Source: LH-M37 sp032251315
GTDB taxonomy: Bacteria; Pseudomonadota; Gammaproteobacteria; SZUA-229
Reading direction: 5' to 3'
Assembly (NCBI GenBank): GCA_032251315.1
Contig: JAVVEE010000021.1
Coordinates: 1 to 34,818, forward strand
Length of the DNA stretch: 34,818 bases
Shown here one piece after another: positions 16,356-24,569 of this stretch (positions are counted from its first letter, which is position 1; each line of letters opens with the position of its first letter). The notes under the pieces were generated by a model that worked only from the letters and a program-made list of their open reading frames with translations, was not told the origin of the DNA and ran no database searches. The position numbers and the translations under genes are program-made.

Positions 16356-18284
16356 TTACTTTTTTTCATCCTTGTCTTTCACTTCTTCAAACTCTGCATC
16401 AACCACATCTTCAGCCGGTTTTGAAGCGGCCTCTTCACCCGCAGCCTGTGCATTACTGGCTTCGGTTTCTGCGGCATAGGCTTTCTCGGCGATCTTGCCG
16501 GCCACGTCAGTTAAGGCCGTTACTTTGGCTTCGATCGCATCTTTGTCATCGCCTTCGAGTGCTGTTCTGAGTTCAGCAATGGCCGCTTCTGCCTGTGATT
16601 TTTCACCAGGATCGACTTTTTCGCCCAGATCCTTGATGGATTTTTCAGTGGCATGAATCATGTTTTCAGCCGAGTTTTTGGTCTCGATTAAGGCACGTGC
16701 TTTCTTGTCTTCTTCAGCATGAGCTTCTGCATCCTTGATCATTTTTTCAACTTCTTCATCGGACAAACCGCTGGAGGCTTTAATCACAATGGACTGCTCC
16801 TTACCTGTTGCCTTGTCTTTGGCCGATACATTGAGAATACCATTGGCATCAATGTCAAAGCTGACTTCAATTTGCGGAACACCACGAGGAGCCGGTGGGA
16901 TATCAGTCAAATCGAAACGACCCAGTGATTTATTACCCGAAGCCATCTCACGCTCGCCCTGCAGTACGTGTACGGTTACTGCATTCTGATTGTCATCAGC
17001 AGTTGAGAACACCTGTGAGGCCTTGGTGGGGATGGTGGTGTTCTTCTCAACCAGTTTGGTCATAACGCCGCCCATGGTTTCAATACCCAGAGACAACGGG
17101 GTAACGTCGAGTAACAGAATGTCATTCACTTCGCCGCCCAGCACACCACCCTGTAGGGCTGCGCCAATGGCAACGGCTTCATCAGGATTCACATCTCTGC
17201 GCGGCTCTTTGCCGAAGAATTTCTCCACTTCCGCCTGAACCCGGGGCATACGGGTTTGACCACCGACTAGAATGATGTCGTCAATTTCTTTCGCCGTAAG
17301 GCCGGAATCAGCCAATGCCTGTTTGCAGGGGCCCAGTGTGCTGGCAATCAGATCTTCAACCAGACTTTCCAGCTTGGCGCGTGAGAGTTTGATATTCAGA
17401 TGTTTAGGGCCTGAGGCATCAGCAGTAATGTAAGGAAGATTGATGTCGGTCTGCTGAGTCGAAGACAGTTCAATTTTTGCTTTTTCGGCGGCTTCTTTCA
17501 GACGCTGTAACGCCAGCGGATCATTGTGAAGATTAATGCCCGAATCTTTTTCAAACTCATCTGCCAGGTAATCGATCAGGCGCATGTCGAAATCTTCACC
17601 ACCGAGGAAGGTGTCGCCGTTGGTGGCGAGCACTTCAAACTGGTATTCGCCGTCAACTTCTGCAATTTCGATCACCGATATATCGAAAGTACCGCCACCC
17701 AGATCGTAAACTACGATTTTGGAGTCGCCGCCTTTCTTGTCCATGCCGTAAGCCAGAGCTGCAGCCGTAGGCTCATTGATAATGCGCTTAACTTCCAGGC
17801 CGGCAATACGACCGGCATCTTTGGTGGCCTGGCGCTGTGAATCATTAAAATAAGCCGGTACGGTAATAACCGCTTCAGTGACTTCATGGCCGAGGTAGTC
17901 TTCAGCGGTTTTTTTCATTTTCTGCAGGATACGCGCTGAAACTTCAGGGGGTGCCATCTTTTCACCATGGGCTTCAACCCAGGCATCGCCATTCTCGGCC
18001 TTGATGATTTTGTAGGGCACGAGCTTAATGTCACGTTGTACGACTTCTTCGTCAAAACGACGACCGATCAGGCGCTTTACCGCGTAGATGGTGTCGGCTG
18101 GATTGGTAACCGACTGACGTTTAGCGGCCTGGCCGACGATGACTTCACCGCTTTTGGTAAAGGCCACAATGGAGGGTGTGGTGCGATCACCTTCACTGTT
18201 TTCTATAACTTTAGCTACGCCACCGTCCATCACTGCTACGCAGGAGTTGGTGGTACCGAGGTCGATTCCTATGATTTTTGACAT
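16356..18284 (-). CDS. dnaK: Chaperone DnaK (Hsp70)
   Basis: DnaK is the main Hsp70 chaperone. The 642-aa protein has IGIDLGTTNSCVAVMDG at the N-terminus, the second phosphate loop VYDLGGGTFDISVIE (about 193-207), ILVGGQTRMPRVQ (about 340-352) and the interdomain linker DILLLDVTPLSLGIETMGG. The substrate-binding domain and helical lid end in the typical EEVKDKDEKK acidic tail. It has its own RpoH-like promoter in the grpE-dnaK gap, and a hairpin terminator follows it. A GGAGA ribosome-binding site precedes the start. Confidence 0.98.
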   Translation of the reverse strand: MSKIIGIDLGTTNSCVAVMDGGVAKVIENSEGDRTTPSIVAFTKSGEVIVGQAAKRQSVTNPADTIYAVKRLIGRRFDEEVVQRDIKLVPYKIIKAENGDAWVEAHGEKMAPPEVSARILQKMKKTAEDYLGHEVTEAVITVPAYFNDSQRQATKDAGRIAGLEVKRIINEPTAAALAYGMDKKGGDSKIVVYDLGGGTFDISVIEIAEVDGEYQFEVLATNGDTFLGGEDFDMRLIDYLADEFEKDSGINLHNDPLALQRLKEAAEKAKIELSSTQQTDINLPYITADASGPKHLNIKLSRAKLESLVEDLIASTLGPCKQALADSGLTAKEIDDIILVGGQTRMPRVQAEVEKFFGKEPRRDVNPDEAVAIGAALQGGVLGGEVNDILLLDVTPLSLGIETMGGVMTKLVEKNTTIPTKASQVFSTADDNQNAVTVHVLQGEREMASGNKSLGRFDLTDIPPAPRGVPQIEVSFDIDANGILNVSAKDKATGKEQSIVIKASSGLSDEEVEKMIKDAEAHAEEDKKARALIETKNSAENMIHATEKSIKDLGEKVDPGEKSQAEAAIAELRTALEGDDKDAIEAKVTALTDVAGKIAEKAYAAETEASNAQAAGEEAASKPAEDVVDAEFEEVKDKDEKK

Positions 18285-18342
18285 TGATTAAATCTCCAAA
18301 TAATTAAATTCTTTAAATTGTATTTTCAGCTGTATTTTATAT

Positions 18343-18368
18343 ATGGGGATCTTTCGCCCCATTTCAAT
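18343..18368 (-). promoter_or_regulatory. RpoH (sigma-32) type promoter of dnaK
   Basis: In the grpE-dnaK gap the minus strand reads ATTGAAA (18362-18368), a 13-nt spacer and CCCCATATA (-10 core CCCCAT at 18343-18348), close to the heat-shock consensus CTTGAAA-N11-16-CCCCATNT. Transcription would start about 50 nt before the dnaK ATG. The -10 core can also pair with ATGGGG in the spacer as a 6-bp stem (18343-18348 with 18357-18362). Confidence 0.75.
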
Positions 18369-18393
18369 CTCTGGTTAAAGGCTGTTCTTGCAA

Positions 18394-18957
18394 TTACTCA
18401 GCAGCTTTTGAAACCATGACCATCGCAGGCCTAACCAGACGATTGTTGAGCGTATAGCCTTTTTGCATGACCGCGATAACAGTATCCGGCTCGACTTCAT
18501 CAGTGGGCTGTGCGGTCATAGCCTGATGAAATTCGGGATCGAACTTCTGATTTATCGGATCGATTATTTCGATGTTGAATTTTTCAAATATTTGTTTGGC
18601 CATGTTCAGGGTCAGCGCCATACCCTCACGCAGATTCTCAGCGTCGGCATTTTCGACAGCCAGTCCCAGCTCCATGCTGTCCATTACCGGCAACAGTTCG
18701 CTGACAAATTTTTCAATGCCGTACCTGTGCGCATTTTCAAGGTCCTTCTGAGTGCGACGGCGCAAGTTCTCCATTTCGGCTTTGCTGCGCATCAGCAACT
18801 CCCAGTTTTCCTCCGCTTTTTTTTCGGCCATATTGATGCGTTCAACCAGCTCTTCTTCGGCATCTATCAGCGCTGCTTCTTCGGCCAGAATTTCAGCGTC
18901 CGGGTCGCGCTCTTCTGCGTCAGCACCCTGTTTTTGGCTCTCATCATTTGATGACAT
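18394..18957 (-). CDS. grpE: Nucleotide exchange factor GrpE
   Basis: GrpE releases ADP from DnaK. The protein is 187 aa with a disordered acidic N-terminus, a long coiled-coil helix (about 40-85, LVERINMAEKKAEENWELL onward) and the C-terminal beta domain with VMQKGYTLNNRLVRPAMVMV. I place the start at the ATG 18955-18957 (MSSNDESQKQ), which has GGAG 6 nt upstream. A longer in-frame reading from 18996 would start inside the proposed heat-shock promoter. Confidence 0.95.
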   Translation of the reverse strand: MSSNDESQKQGADAEERDPDAEILAEEAALIDAEEELVERINMAEKKAEENWELLMRSKAEMENLRRRTQKDLENAHRYGIEKFVSELLPVMDSMELGLAVENADAENLREGMALTLNMAKQIFEKFNIEIIDPINQKFDPEFHQAMTAQPTDEVEPDTVIAVMQKGYTLNNRLVRPAMVMVSKAAE

Positions 18958-18998
18958 AATCACTCCAACATTATAAAAATCAATAAGTTTATGCACAT

Positions 18999-19025
18999 AT
19001 GGGGATGGCCCTGTGTCATTTCAAG
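18999..19025 (-). promoter_or_regulatory. RpoH (sigma-32) type promoter of grpE
   Basis: In the 102-nt gap between hrcA and grpE the minus strand has CTTGAAA (19019-19025), a 14-nt spacer and CCCCATAT (-10 core CCCCAT at 18999-19004). This is an almost perfect match to the heat-shock sigma factor consensus. The predicted transcript would begin about 35 nt before the grpE start. Confidence 0.8.
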
Positions 19026-19059
19026 GCCAATAGCCTTAAATAATTTAAGTTATCCGGAG

Positions 19060-20118
19060 TTAGGCATTCAGGGCTTCGCCCAATAAGCGGGCTGTGACAT
19101 CGACGATAGGAATTACCCGGTCATAATTAATGCGTGTAGGACCAATAACCCCCAACGCGCCCAGCATCTCACCGTTTGAGGCGTAGGGAGCCGAGATCAC
19201 GCTGCAATTTCCGAGACCTTCGATACCTACTTCATTGCCGATAAATATTTTCACGCCATCGCCTTTGATGCAGCGGTCCAGCAGACCCAGCATTTCACGC
19301 TGATGGTCGAACATTTCCAGCATATGCTGCATGTGCTTCATGTCGGTGCTGTTTCCATATCGCACCAGGTTGGTTTTGCCCTGGATCAGATAGGGCTGCG
19401 CCTTCTGCTCAACATTTGACAGCGCCTTGTCCGCAACATCGATAACGGTTTGCATGATGGCGTCCATATTTTTACGGGTACGGTTTAGATCGGAGAGCAG
19501 CTCATGGCGCACGCTGAAAATATCCTGACCGGAGAAGTGCTGATTCAGGTAGTTGCCGGCAGCCTGCAGCTGCTCCGCCGAATAGACCGTATCAAGATGA
19601 ACGACCCGGTTCTGAACCTCTTTTTCATTGGTGACCATGATCGCCAGCACGCGCTTTTCAGAGAGCGGCAGAAATTCAATGTGGCGCAATCGGGACTGAC
19701 TGTTTTTCGGCACCGTGATGACGCCGGTCATGTGCGTCAGCTCCGATAAAATCCGGTTAGCCTGATTGATGAGCGTTGTCTTGTCCTGATCCGGATGCAA
19801 TTGCTGCCTGAGCTGGCTGAACAGCTGTTTTTTCAGCGGCTGCACTTCGAGCATAGTATCGACGAACATGCGCAGACCTTGCTCAGTGGGTATTTTTCCA
19901 GACGAGGTGTGGGGGGCTTTAACCAGTCCTTTTTTTTCAAGATCGGACATGACGTTACGGATAGTTGCCGTGCTGATATCCAGACCGGTCAGGCTCGCTA
20001 GCTGCTTTGAGCCCACCGGCTGGCCATCACTGATGTAACTGCCGACCAGATTTTTCAGCAGCGCTGCTGCTCGATCACTCAATATTTGGGGACTTACGGA
20101 CATACCATGCTCAATCAT
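19060..20118 (-). CDS. hrcA: Heat-inducible transcription repressor HrcA
   Basis: HrcA binds CIRCE operators and represses heat-shock genes; GroE activity keeps it folded. The 352-aa protein has an N-terminal winged helix (about 10-90) with LTGLDISTATIRNVMSDLEKKGLV, followed by HTSSGKIPTEQGLRMFVD. A central GAF-like domain and a C-terminal VIGPTRINYDRVIPIVDVTARLL complete it. The start may be this ATG or the ATG five codons later (20101-20103), which has GAG 6 nt upstream; neither has a strong ribosome-binding site. A CIRCE element lies immediately upstream, so it regulates itself and, by readthrough, grpE. Confidence 0.95.
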   Translation of the reverse strand: MIEHGMSVSPQILSDRAAALLKNLVGSYISDGQPVGSKQLASLTGLDISTATIRNVMSDLEKKGLVKAPHTSSGKIPTEQGLRMFVDTMLEVQPLKKQLFSQLRQQLHPDQDKTTLINQANRILSELTHMTGVITVPKNSQSRLRHIEFLPLSEKRVLAIMVTNEKEVQNRVVHLDTVYSAEQLQAAGNYLNQHFSGQDIFSVRHELLSDLNRTRKNMDAIMQTVIDVADKALSNVEQKAQPYLIQGKTNLVRYGNSTDMKHMQHMLEMFDHQREMLGLLDRCIKGDGVKIFIGNEVGIEGLGNCSVISAPYASNGEMLGALGVIGPTRINYDRVIPIVDVTARLLGEALNA

Positions 20119-20130
20119 GCAGAATAAAAA

Positions 20131-20157
20131 CTAGCACTCGATAGTAATGAGTGCCAA
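20131..20157. promoter_or_regulatory. CIRCE operator (HrcA binding site)
   Basis: CTAGCACTC (20131-20139), a 9-nt spacer and GAGTGCCAA (20149-20157) match the CIRCE consensus TTAGCACTC-N9-GAGTGCTAA at 16 of 18 arm positions. It starts 12 nt upstream of hrcA and covers the predicted transcription start of the hrcA promoter, an arrangement expected for direct repression by HrcA. Confidence 0.92.
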
Positions 20158-20163
20158 CTGCGA

Positions 20164-20192
20164 ATTATCAATGCAAACTACTAACGGGTCAA
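20164..20192 (-). promoter_or_regulatory. Sigma-70 promoter of hrcA
   Basis: The minus strand has TTGACC (20187-20192), a 17-nt spacer and GATAAT (20164-20169), near consensus for the housekeeping sigma factor. The predicted start point falls at the upstream edge of CIRCE. The -35 hexamer lies within the lolD hairpin. Confidence 0.8.
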
Positions 20193-20205
20193 GGTTTGAC
20201 CCGTT
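20183..20205 (-). terminator. Hairpin downstream of lolD
   Basis: A perfect 10-bp stem (AACGGGTCAA at 20183-20192, TTGACCCGTT at 20196-20205) has a 3-nt loop, 9 nt past the lolD stop. It lacks a real T-run on the minus strand, so termination may be partial. One arm contains the hrcA -35 box. Confidence 0.5.
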
Positions 20206-20213
20206 GAGAGGCG

Positions 20214-20897
20214 CTATTTTGGGGCGAGAATGCCGTCTTCCAACGTATAGATCCGCTCCATTCGTTCGGCGATACCCAGGTCGTGGGTGACGATAATCAG
20301 TGCGGTTTTATAGCTTTTATTGAGATTAATAATAAGCTCGATGGCCTGTTCAGCGTTTTTGCGATCCAGGTTGCCGGTGGGTTCGTCAGCCAGCACACAA
20401 TCGGGATTATGAATTAACGCTCGTGCAATCGCTGCCCGCTGGCGTTCACCGCCTGACAGCTCCCCCGGCTTATGTTGTAAACGATGGGACAGGCCCACCT
20501 CACCCAGAATGGCCGCAGCTTGCCGATTGGCTGCTTCAGGCGATTCGCCTGCAATCAGCAGAGGCATGGCGACGTTTTCCAGCGCGGTAAATTCGGGCAG
20601 CAGGTGATGAAACTGATAGATAAAACCCAGGTGTTTGTTGCGGATGATGCAGCGGGTTTTTTCGCGGTGACCGGCGATATCATTACCGTTCAGCAGCACC
20701 TTGCCGGTGGTCGGATCATCCAGCCCGCCCAGGGTGTTGAGCAAGGTGGTTTTACCCGAGCCGGATGAGCCGATAATGGCGACGGTTTCACCCTGATGCA
20801 GATGCAGATTGATGTCTGTCAACACGTGCAGGGCATCACCACTACCCTCCTGATAGGCCTTACCCAGAGCAACCGCTTCGAGACTGAAACTATTCAT
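20214..20897 (-). CDS. lolD: Lipoprotein-releasing ABC transporter ATPase LolD
   Basis: LolD powers release of outer-membrane lipoproteins from the inner membrane to LolA. The 227-aa ABC ATPase has Walker A IGSSGSGKTTLLN (about 42-54), Q-loop IYQFHHLLPEFTALENV, signature LSGGERQRAAIARAL, Walker B CVLADEPTGNLD and the switch His in IVTHD. The HHLLPEFTALENV segment is typical of LolD/MacB-type ATPases. Its start overlaps the end of lolC/E by 8 nt, so the two are co-translated. Confidence 0.94.
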   Translation of the reverse strand: MNSFSLEAVALGKAYQEGSGDALHVLTDINLHLHQGETVAIIGSSGSGKTTLLNTLGGLDDPTTGKVLLNGNDIAGHREKTRCIIRNKHLGFIYQFHHLLPEFTALENVAMPLLIAGESPEAANRQAAAILGEVGLSHRLQHKPGELSGGERQRAAIARALIHNPDCVLADEPTGNLDRKNAEQAIELIINLNKSYKTALIIVTHDLGIAERMERIYTLEDGILAPK

Positions 20898-22137
20898 AAC
20901 GCAGCGCCTCCGCAGGTAAGGTTTTCGATGCGCGCCAGGCTGGATAGATGGTCGCGGCGATGGTAATCAGAAATGCAGCAAGCGCATAGGTGATGACTTC
21001 ACTGGCTCTGACATCGGCCACGATATCGCTGATGTAGTAGACATCGGAAGGCAGGAAGTCGGCATTGAAAACCTGTTCGAACCAGCTCACAATCTCAAAG
21101 ACATTAAGCGCCACCGGTACCCCCAGAGAGACGCCGATGAGCGTTCCGAACAGACCAATCACCGCGCCCTGAATCATGAAAATGGCCATGACACTGCCCG
21201 GCGTAATACCCAGTGCCCGCAAGATGGCGATGTCCGATTCCTTGTCGTTTACTGACATCATCAGGGTCGAGACAATATTGAGCGCGGCAACGGCCACCAC
21301 CATCAGCAGAATAATGAACATCACGGTTTTTTCGGTTTTCAAGGCTCTAAAGAAGTTGCTGTGCTGCTGCGTCCAGTCGCGAACCCAGTACTCCTCACCA
21401 AAAAGATTGCCCAGATTTCGAGCGATGGCGGGGGCCTCAAACAGGTCAGTCAGCTTCAGGCGCACGCCGTTTACCCGATCACCCAGATCAAAAATTCTGC
21501 TCGCATCTTCAATGTGCATATAGGACATGGCGCTATCGAACTGATGCATACCCACTTCGAACACCCCTACTACCTCAAGACGCCGCAGTCGGGGCATCAC
21601 GCCGATGGCGGTGACCATGGCCTGCGGGGTAATGAGAGTAATACGGTCGCCTTCATAAACGCCGAGTGAGTTAGCCAGTTCGCTGCCCAGAACAATGCCG
21701 AATTCGCCGGCTTTCAAGTCACTGAGACGGCCCGAAACCATGCTCTCGGCAATGGTCGAGACCTCTTTTTCCAGCAATGGCTCAACGCCGCGCGCGAGCG
21801 AGCCGCTGACACGTTTACCGTTGGTGAGCATAACCTCTTTCTGAATATAAGGTGCCGTAGCCACTACCCCCGGTTGTTGTTTCGCCTGCTCCGAAACGCT
21901 CTGCCATTCGGAGACCGTGCCACTGAAACCGGTGACGGTGGCGTGAGAAGTCATGCTCAGGGTGCGATTGCGCAATTCATTACCAAAACCGTTCATCACC
22001 GATAAGACCACGATCAATGAAAAGACGCCCAGCGCCACGCCTGCCATGGAAATGAAGGCAATGAAAGACACAAAGTGATTTTTGCGTTTGGCGCGGGTGT
22101 AACGCAGGCCAATAAAGATTTCTTTGGATAAAAACAT
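20890..22137 (-). CDS. lolC: Lipoprotein-releasing ABC transporter permease LolC/LolE
   Basis: The 415-aa inner-membrane permease has four predicted membrane segments, one near residues 22-48 (FVSFIAFISMAGVALGVFSLIVVLSVMNG) and three in the last 150 residues, with a large periplasmic domain between. The start FIGLRYTRAKRKNHFVSFIA and the end YPAWRASKTLPAEALRYE are hallmarks of the LolC/LolE family. Only one permease gene is present beside lolD, so it may act as a homodimer (LolF-type) or have a second subunit elsewhere. The lolC name is by family, not by proven subtype. Confidence 0.9.
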   Translation of the reverse strand: MFLSKEIFIGLRYTRAKRKNHFVSFIAFISMAGVALGVFSLIVVLSVMNGFGNELRNRTLSMTSHATVTGFSGTVSEWQSVSEQAKQQPGVVATAPYIQKEVMLTNGKRVSGSLARGVEPLLEKEVSTIAESMVSGRLSDLKAGEFGIVLGSELANSLGVYEGDRITLITPQAMVTAIGVMPRLRRLEVVGVFEVGMHQFDSAMSYMHIEDASRIFDLGDRVNGVRLKLTDLFEAPAIARNLGNLFGEEYWVRDWTQQHSNFFRALKTEKTVMFIILLMVVAVAALNIVSTLMMSVNDKESDIAILRALGITPGSVMAIFMIQGAVIGLFGTLIGVSLGVPVALNVFEIVSWFEQVFNADFLPSDVYYISDIVADVRASEVITYALAAFLITIAATIYPAWRASKTLPAEALRYE

Positions 22138-22226
22138 GCGCGGATTTAATCAGGAAAGCTCAGAGAATACTATGCATACCGCTCAGCAGACTGTAACTAT
22201 TGGCTCAAAAAAATTATTTATACCGA

Positions 22227-23186
22227 TCAGAGTGCTTGCCGGGAGACCGGTATCACAGTAATTTCAACCCGCCTGTTTTTTTGCTGACCGCCTTTACTGT
22301 CATTATCGGCAATGGGCGACTCCTCACCATAACCAATCGCTTCAATGGAAGCCCGGGACAGGCTCAAATGCCGAGAAATATAGTCACTCACCGCCTGCGC
22401 CCGTTGCAGGGAAAGCTGCATATTGTAGTCATCTGCGCCCTGATTATCGGTATGACCGGCAACGGTGATTTTTGATCTGGGGTAAGACTGTATCTGCGCA
22501 ATCACCTCATCCAGTTTTGTTCTTGCTGCGGTCGTTAACAGGCTCTGATTAAAGCCAAAAATAACCCCGCTATCGAGTGTCAGTTGCAAGGCGGAGCCGA
22601 TGGCGCCAATCGCATCGATATCCGAACCCGGTGAACCGGCACCGCAATGCTGCTTCAGATCAGTCAGGCGGAGATAACGAAACAGATCAAACTGCTGTGT
22701 GTAATTGCTGATATCAATGTCAGCACGACCGCCGCTGATTTCACCGATCATAATCCACTGCTTGTTGTCAGGGGAGATTTCAAGCTGGGTGGGTTCAATG
22801 GCAGTGCCCACCTCAAAAATATGTAAATCCGGGCCGTCAATGTCGACCAGTGCATTGTCGTTGAATTTAACCACCAGCATGCCACCACAGCCCAGACTCA
22901 CATAGCCGTCACCGGTGCGGCGCTTGTAATCGGGGACAGACAGGGCATTAGAGGGATCTTTATGTTTGGCTTTAAGCGGTGCTGGATTACCGGGTCGGTA
23001 AAACATCACTTCATCGGCGAAGGAAACGTCACCCTGCGGGAACCGTACTTTGCCGCCGTGACTGTCAGAGTAAGATTCGGCGCGACTGTAATCAACGATC
23101 GGATCAACGGGCTGGGCAGCAATATGGGCTGAAAATAGCAGAGCAATAAAAGCGGAAAGGAGTTGGAGGCGGCGGTTTGTTTTCAT
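22227..23186 (-). CDS. Exported OmpA-domain protein with N-terminal beta domain
   Basis: This 319-aa protein has a signal peptide (cleavage likely after SAHIAAQ, about 23-26). An N-terminal domain of about 180 residues follows, with GYVSLGCGGMLVVKFNDNA, DGPDLHIFEVG, EPTQLEISPDNKQW and PGSDIDAIGAIGS. The OmpA-like peptidoglycan-binding domain at the C-terminus (about 205-315) has VAGHTDNQGADDYNMQLSLQRAQAV and NRRVEI. The N-terminal domain looks like a jelly-roll or discoidin-like fold seen in surface proteins, but I cannot name it firmly. The ATG at 23184-23186 is preferred because AGGG lies 9 nt upstream; another ATG lies three codons earlier. It would tether something to the cell wall in the periplasm. 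Confidence 0.75.
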   Translation of the reverse strand: MKTNRRLQLLSAFIALLFSAHIAAQPVDPIVDYSRAESYSDSHGGKVRFPQGDVSFADEVMFYRPGNPAPLKAKHKDPSNALSVPDYKRRTGDGYVSLGCGGMLVVKFNDNALVDIDGPDLHIFEVGTAIEPTQLEISPDNKQWIMIGEISGGRADIDISNYTQQFDLFRYLRLTDLKQHCGAGSPGSDIDAIGAIGSALQLTLDSGVIFGFNQSLLTTAARTKLDEVIAQIQSYPRSKITVAGHTDNQGADDYNMQLSLQRAQAVSDYISRHLSLSRASIEAIGYGEESPIADNDSKGGQQKNRRVEITVIPVSRQAL

Positions 23187-23219
23187 TAGACTCATCCCTG
23201 TATAACGTGACTTTGTAAT

Positions 23220-23248
23220 ATATTAATAGGATAAAACAGTTATTTCAA
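23220..23248 (-). promoter_or_regulatory. Promoter of the OmpA-domain gene
   Basis: On the minus strand TTGAAA (23243-23248), a 17-nt spacer and TAATAT (23220-23225) make a good sigma-70 promoter. It would start transcription about 27 nt before the chosen ATG. Confidence 0.55.
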
Positions 23249-23302
23249 TAAGTTATCTCTAAATAACCATGATTAATCAGACATAATTATGAGACGCGAT
23301 TA

Positions 23303-24448
23303 TTAAATGCGCTGGAACGTCCACAACAGGCCGGTGACTGAAATCATCGCCGAGCCGGGGATGATAATCACCTTGCGGTACCATTCTTTATGGCGGAACC
23401 AGAAGCCCACTGCAGCAAAAGCCAGGGCAATGACCGTCAGCTGCGCCAGCTCCACGCCGACATTGAAACTGATCAGCGCGACCGCAAAATCATCTTCGGG
23501 CATACCGAAATCGGCCAGCACACTGGCAAAGCCCAGGCCATGCAACAAGCCAAAAACAAAAACCAGCGCCAGGCGACTGCGGTGCAATGATTTATGAAAA
23601 ATATTTTCAAAACCAATGTAGGCAATGGAGAGCGCAATCAAAGGCTCAACAATGTTTGCCGGCAGACTAATGACACCGTTCATCGACAGCCCCAGCGTAA
23701 TAGTGTGCGCCAGGGTAAACATCGTCACCTGCCAAAACAGCGGCCGCAGTTTTACGCTCAGAAGAAATATGCCTAGTATAAAGAGCAGATGGTCCGCGCC
23801 TTTGGGTATAATATGTTCAAAACCGATCATTATATAAGAGCTAACAACCTCACTGATCGGCCGCTGGGAGAACACCTCCTCCAGAGAAAATTTCTCGCTC
23901 GGCTGATCATTGCGCAACCACTGCCATTCGGACCAGTGCCATTTATCATTGGCCTCATCAATCTGCCTGACGCGCACGGCATTATCACCAAAACGTGCCG
24001 GATAGTACCATTGCAGGTTTCGAGCTTCCGGCAGTATGCGACCACTTAATTCGATGATACTGGTACGTGGCACCTTGGTGTAGCCGGGTTCGGGGATGGT
24101 GACAGAATCAATGGCCAGCACCACTTCCCCGATATCCGTCCTGAGAAATACACTGTCGAGCATCTCCTGCTGGAATAGAACGAATTGCGCCTCAAGCTGC
24201 TTCGGAGGCATCACCCGCAAGGCATCGTATTCATCAGCGGTAGGCGCATCCCGGGTATTTTTATATTGCGCATTGATGCCGGTTAGAAGCGCTTCAATAC
24301 TGGCGCGAACTTCAATATTGACGTTGCCATTCACATGTGTGTTAATTTCGATCAGCGCCGGTTTTACCACATCGGCCAGTGACCAATTAGCGCTCAGGCA
24401 GAACAGCCAGAAAACCGCGAATAATTTAGGAATATAATGCACGCTCAT
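23303..24448 (-). CDS. HupE/UreJ-family membrane protein
   Basis: This 381-aa protein has a signal peptide (about 1-26, ending NWSLADVV) and an extracytoplasmic domain of about 170 residues. The C-terminal membrane domain has about six helices and carries the HupE/UreJ signatures GFEHIIPKGADHLLFILGIF, TLAHTITLGLS and GLLHGLGFASVL, whose His and Asp residues are thought to bind metal. Known relatives are nickel or cobalt permeases, but this long version with a periplasmic domain is of unproven function. The ATG at 24446-24448 gives a proper signal peptide; a TTG at 24523 in the same frame would not. It is divergent from soxB. Confidence 0.8.
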   Translation of the reverse strand: MSVHYIPKLFAVFWLFCLSANWSLADVVKPALIEINTHVNGNVNIEVRASIEALLTGINAQYKNTRDAPTADEYDALRVMPPKQLEAQFVLFQQEMLDSVFLRTDIGEVVLAIDSVTIPEPGYTKVPRTSIIELSGRILPEARNLQWYYPARFGDNAVRVRQIDEANDKWHWSEWQWLRNDQPSEKFSLEEVFSQRPISEVVSSYIMIGFEHIIPKGADHLLFILGIFLLSVKLRPLFWQVTMFTLAHTITLGLSMNGVISLPANIVEPLIALSIAYIGFENIFHKSLHRSRLALVFVFGLLHGLGFASVLADFGMPEDDFAVALISFNVGVELAQLTVIALAFAAVGFWFRHKEWYRKVIIIPGSAMISVTGLLWTFQRI

Positions 24449-24470
24449 GAGTCTATAGTAAGAGTTTAAA

Positions 24471-24499
24471 TTGTGTAGAAAACATAATTGAACTAATAT
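24471..24499 (+). promoter_or_regulatory. Putative soxB promoter
   Basis: TTGTGT (24471-24476), a 17-nt spacer and TAATAT (24494-24499) lie in the 121-nt divergent gap between the HupE-like gene and soxB. The -35 is imperfect, so this is tentative. Confidence 0.35.
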
Positions 24500-24569
24500 A
24501 CGCAGATATCTTAATGATTCCAAATCTCATTTAACCATAAAACCATCTAAAACATCAGGAGACGTTGCC

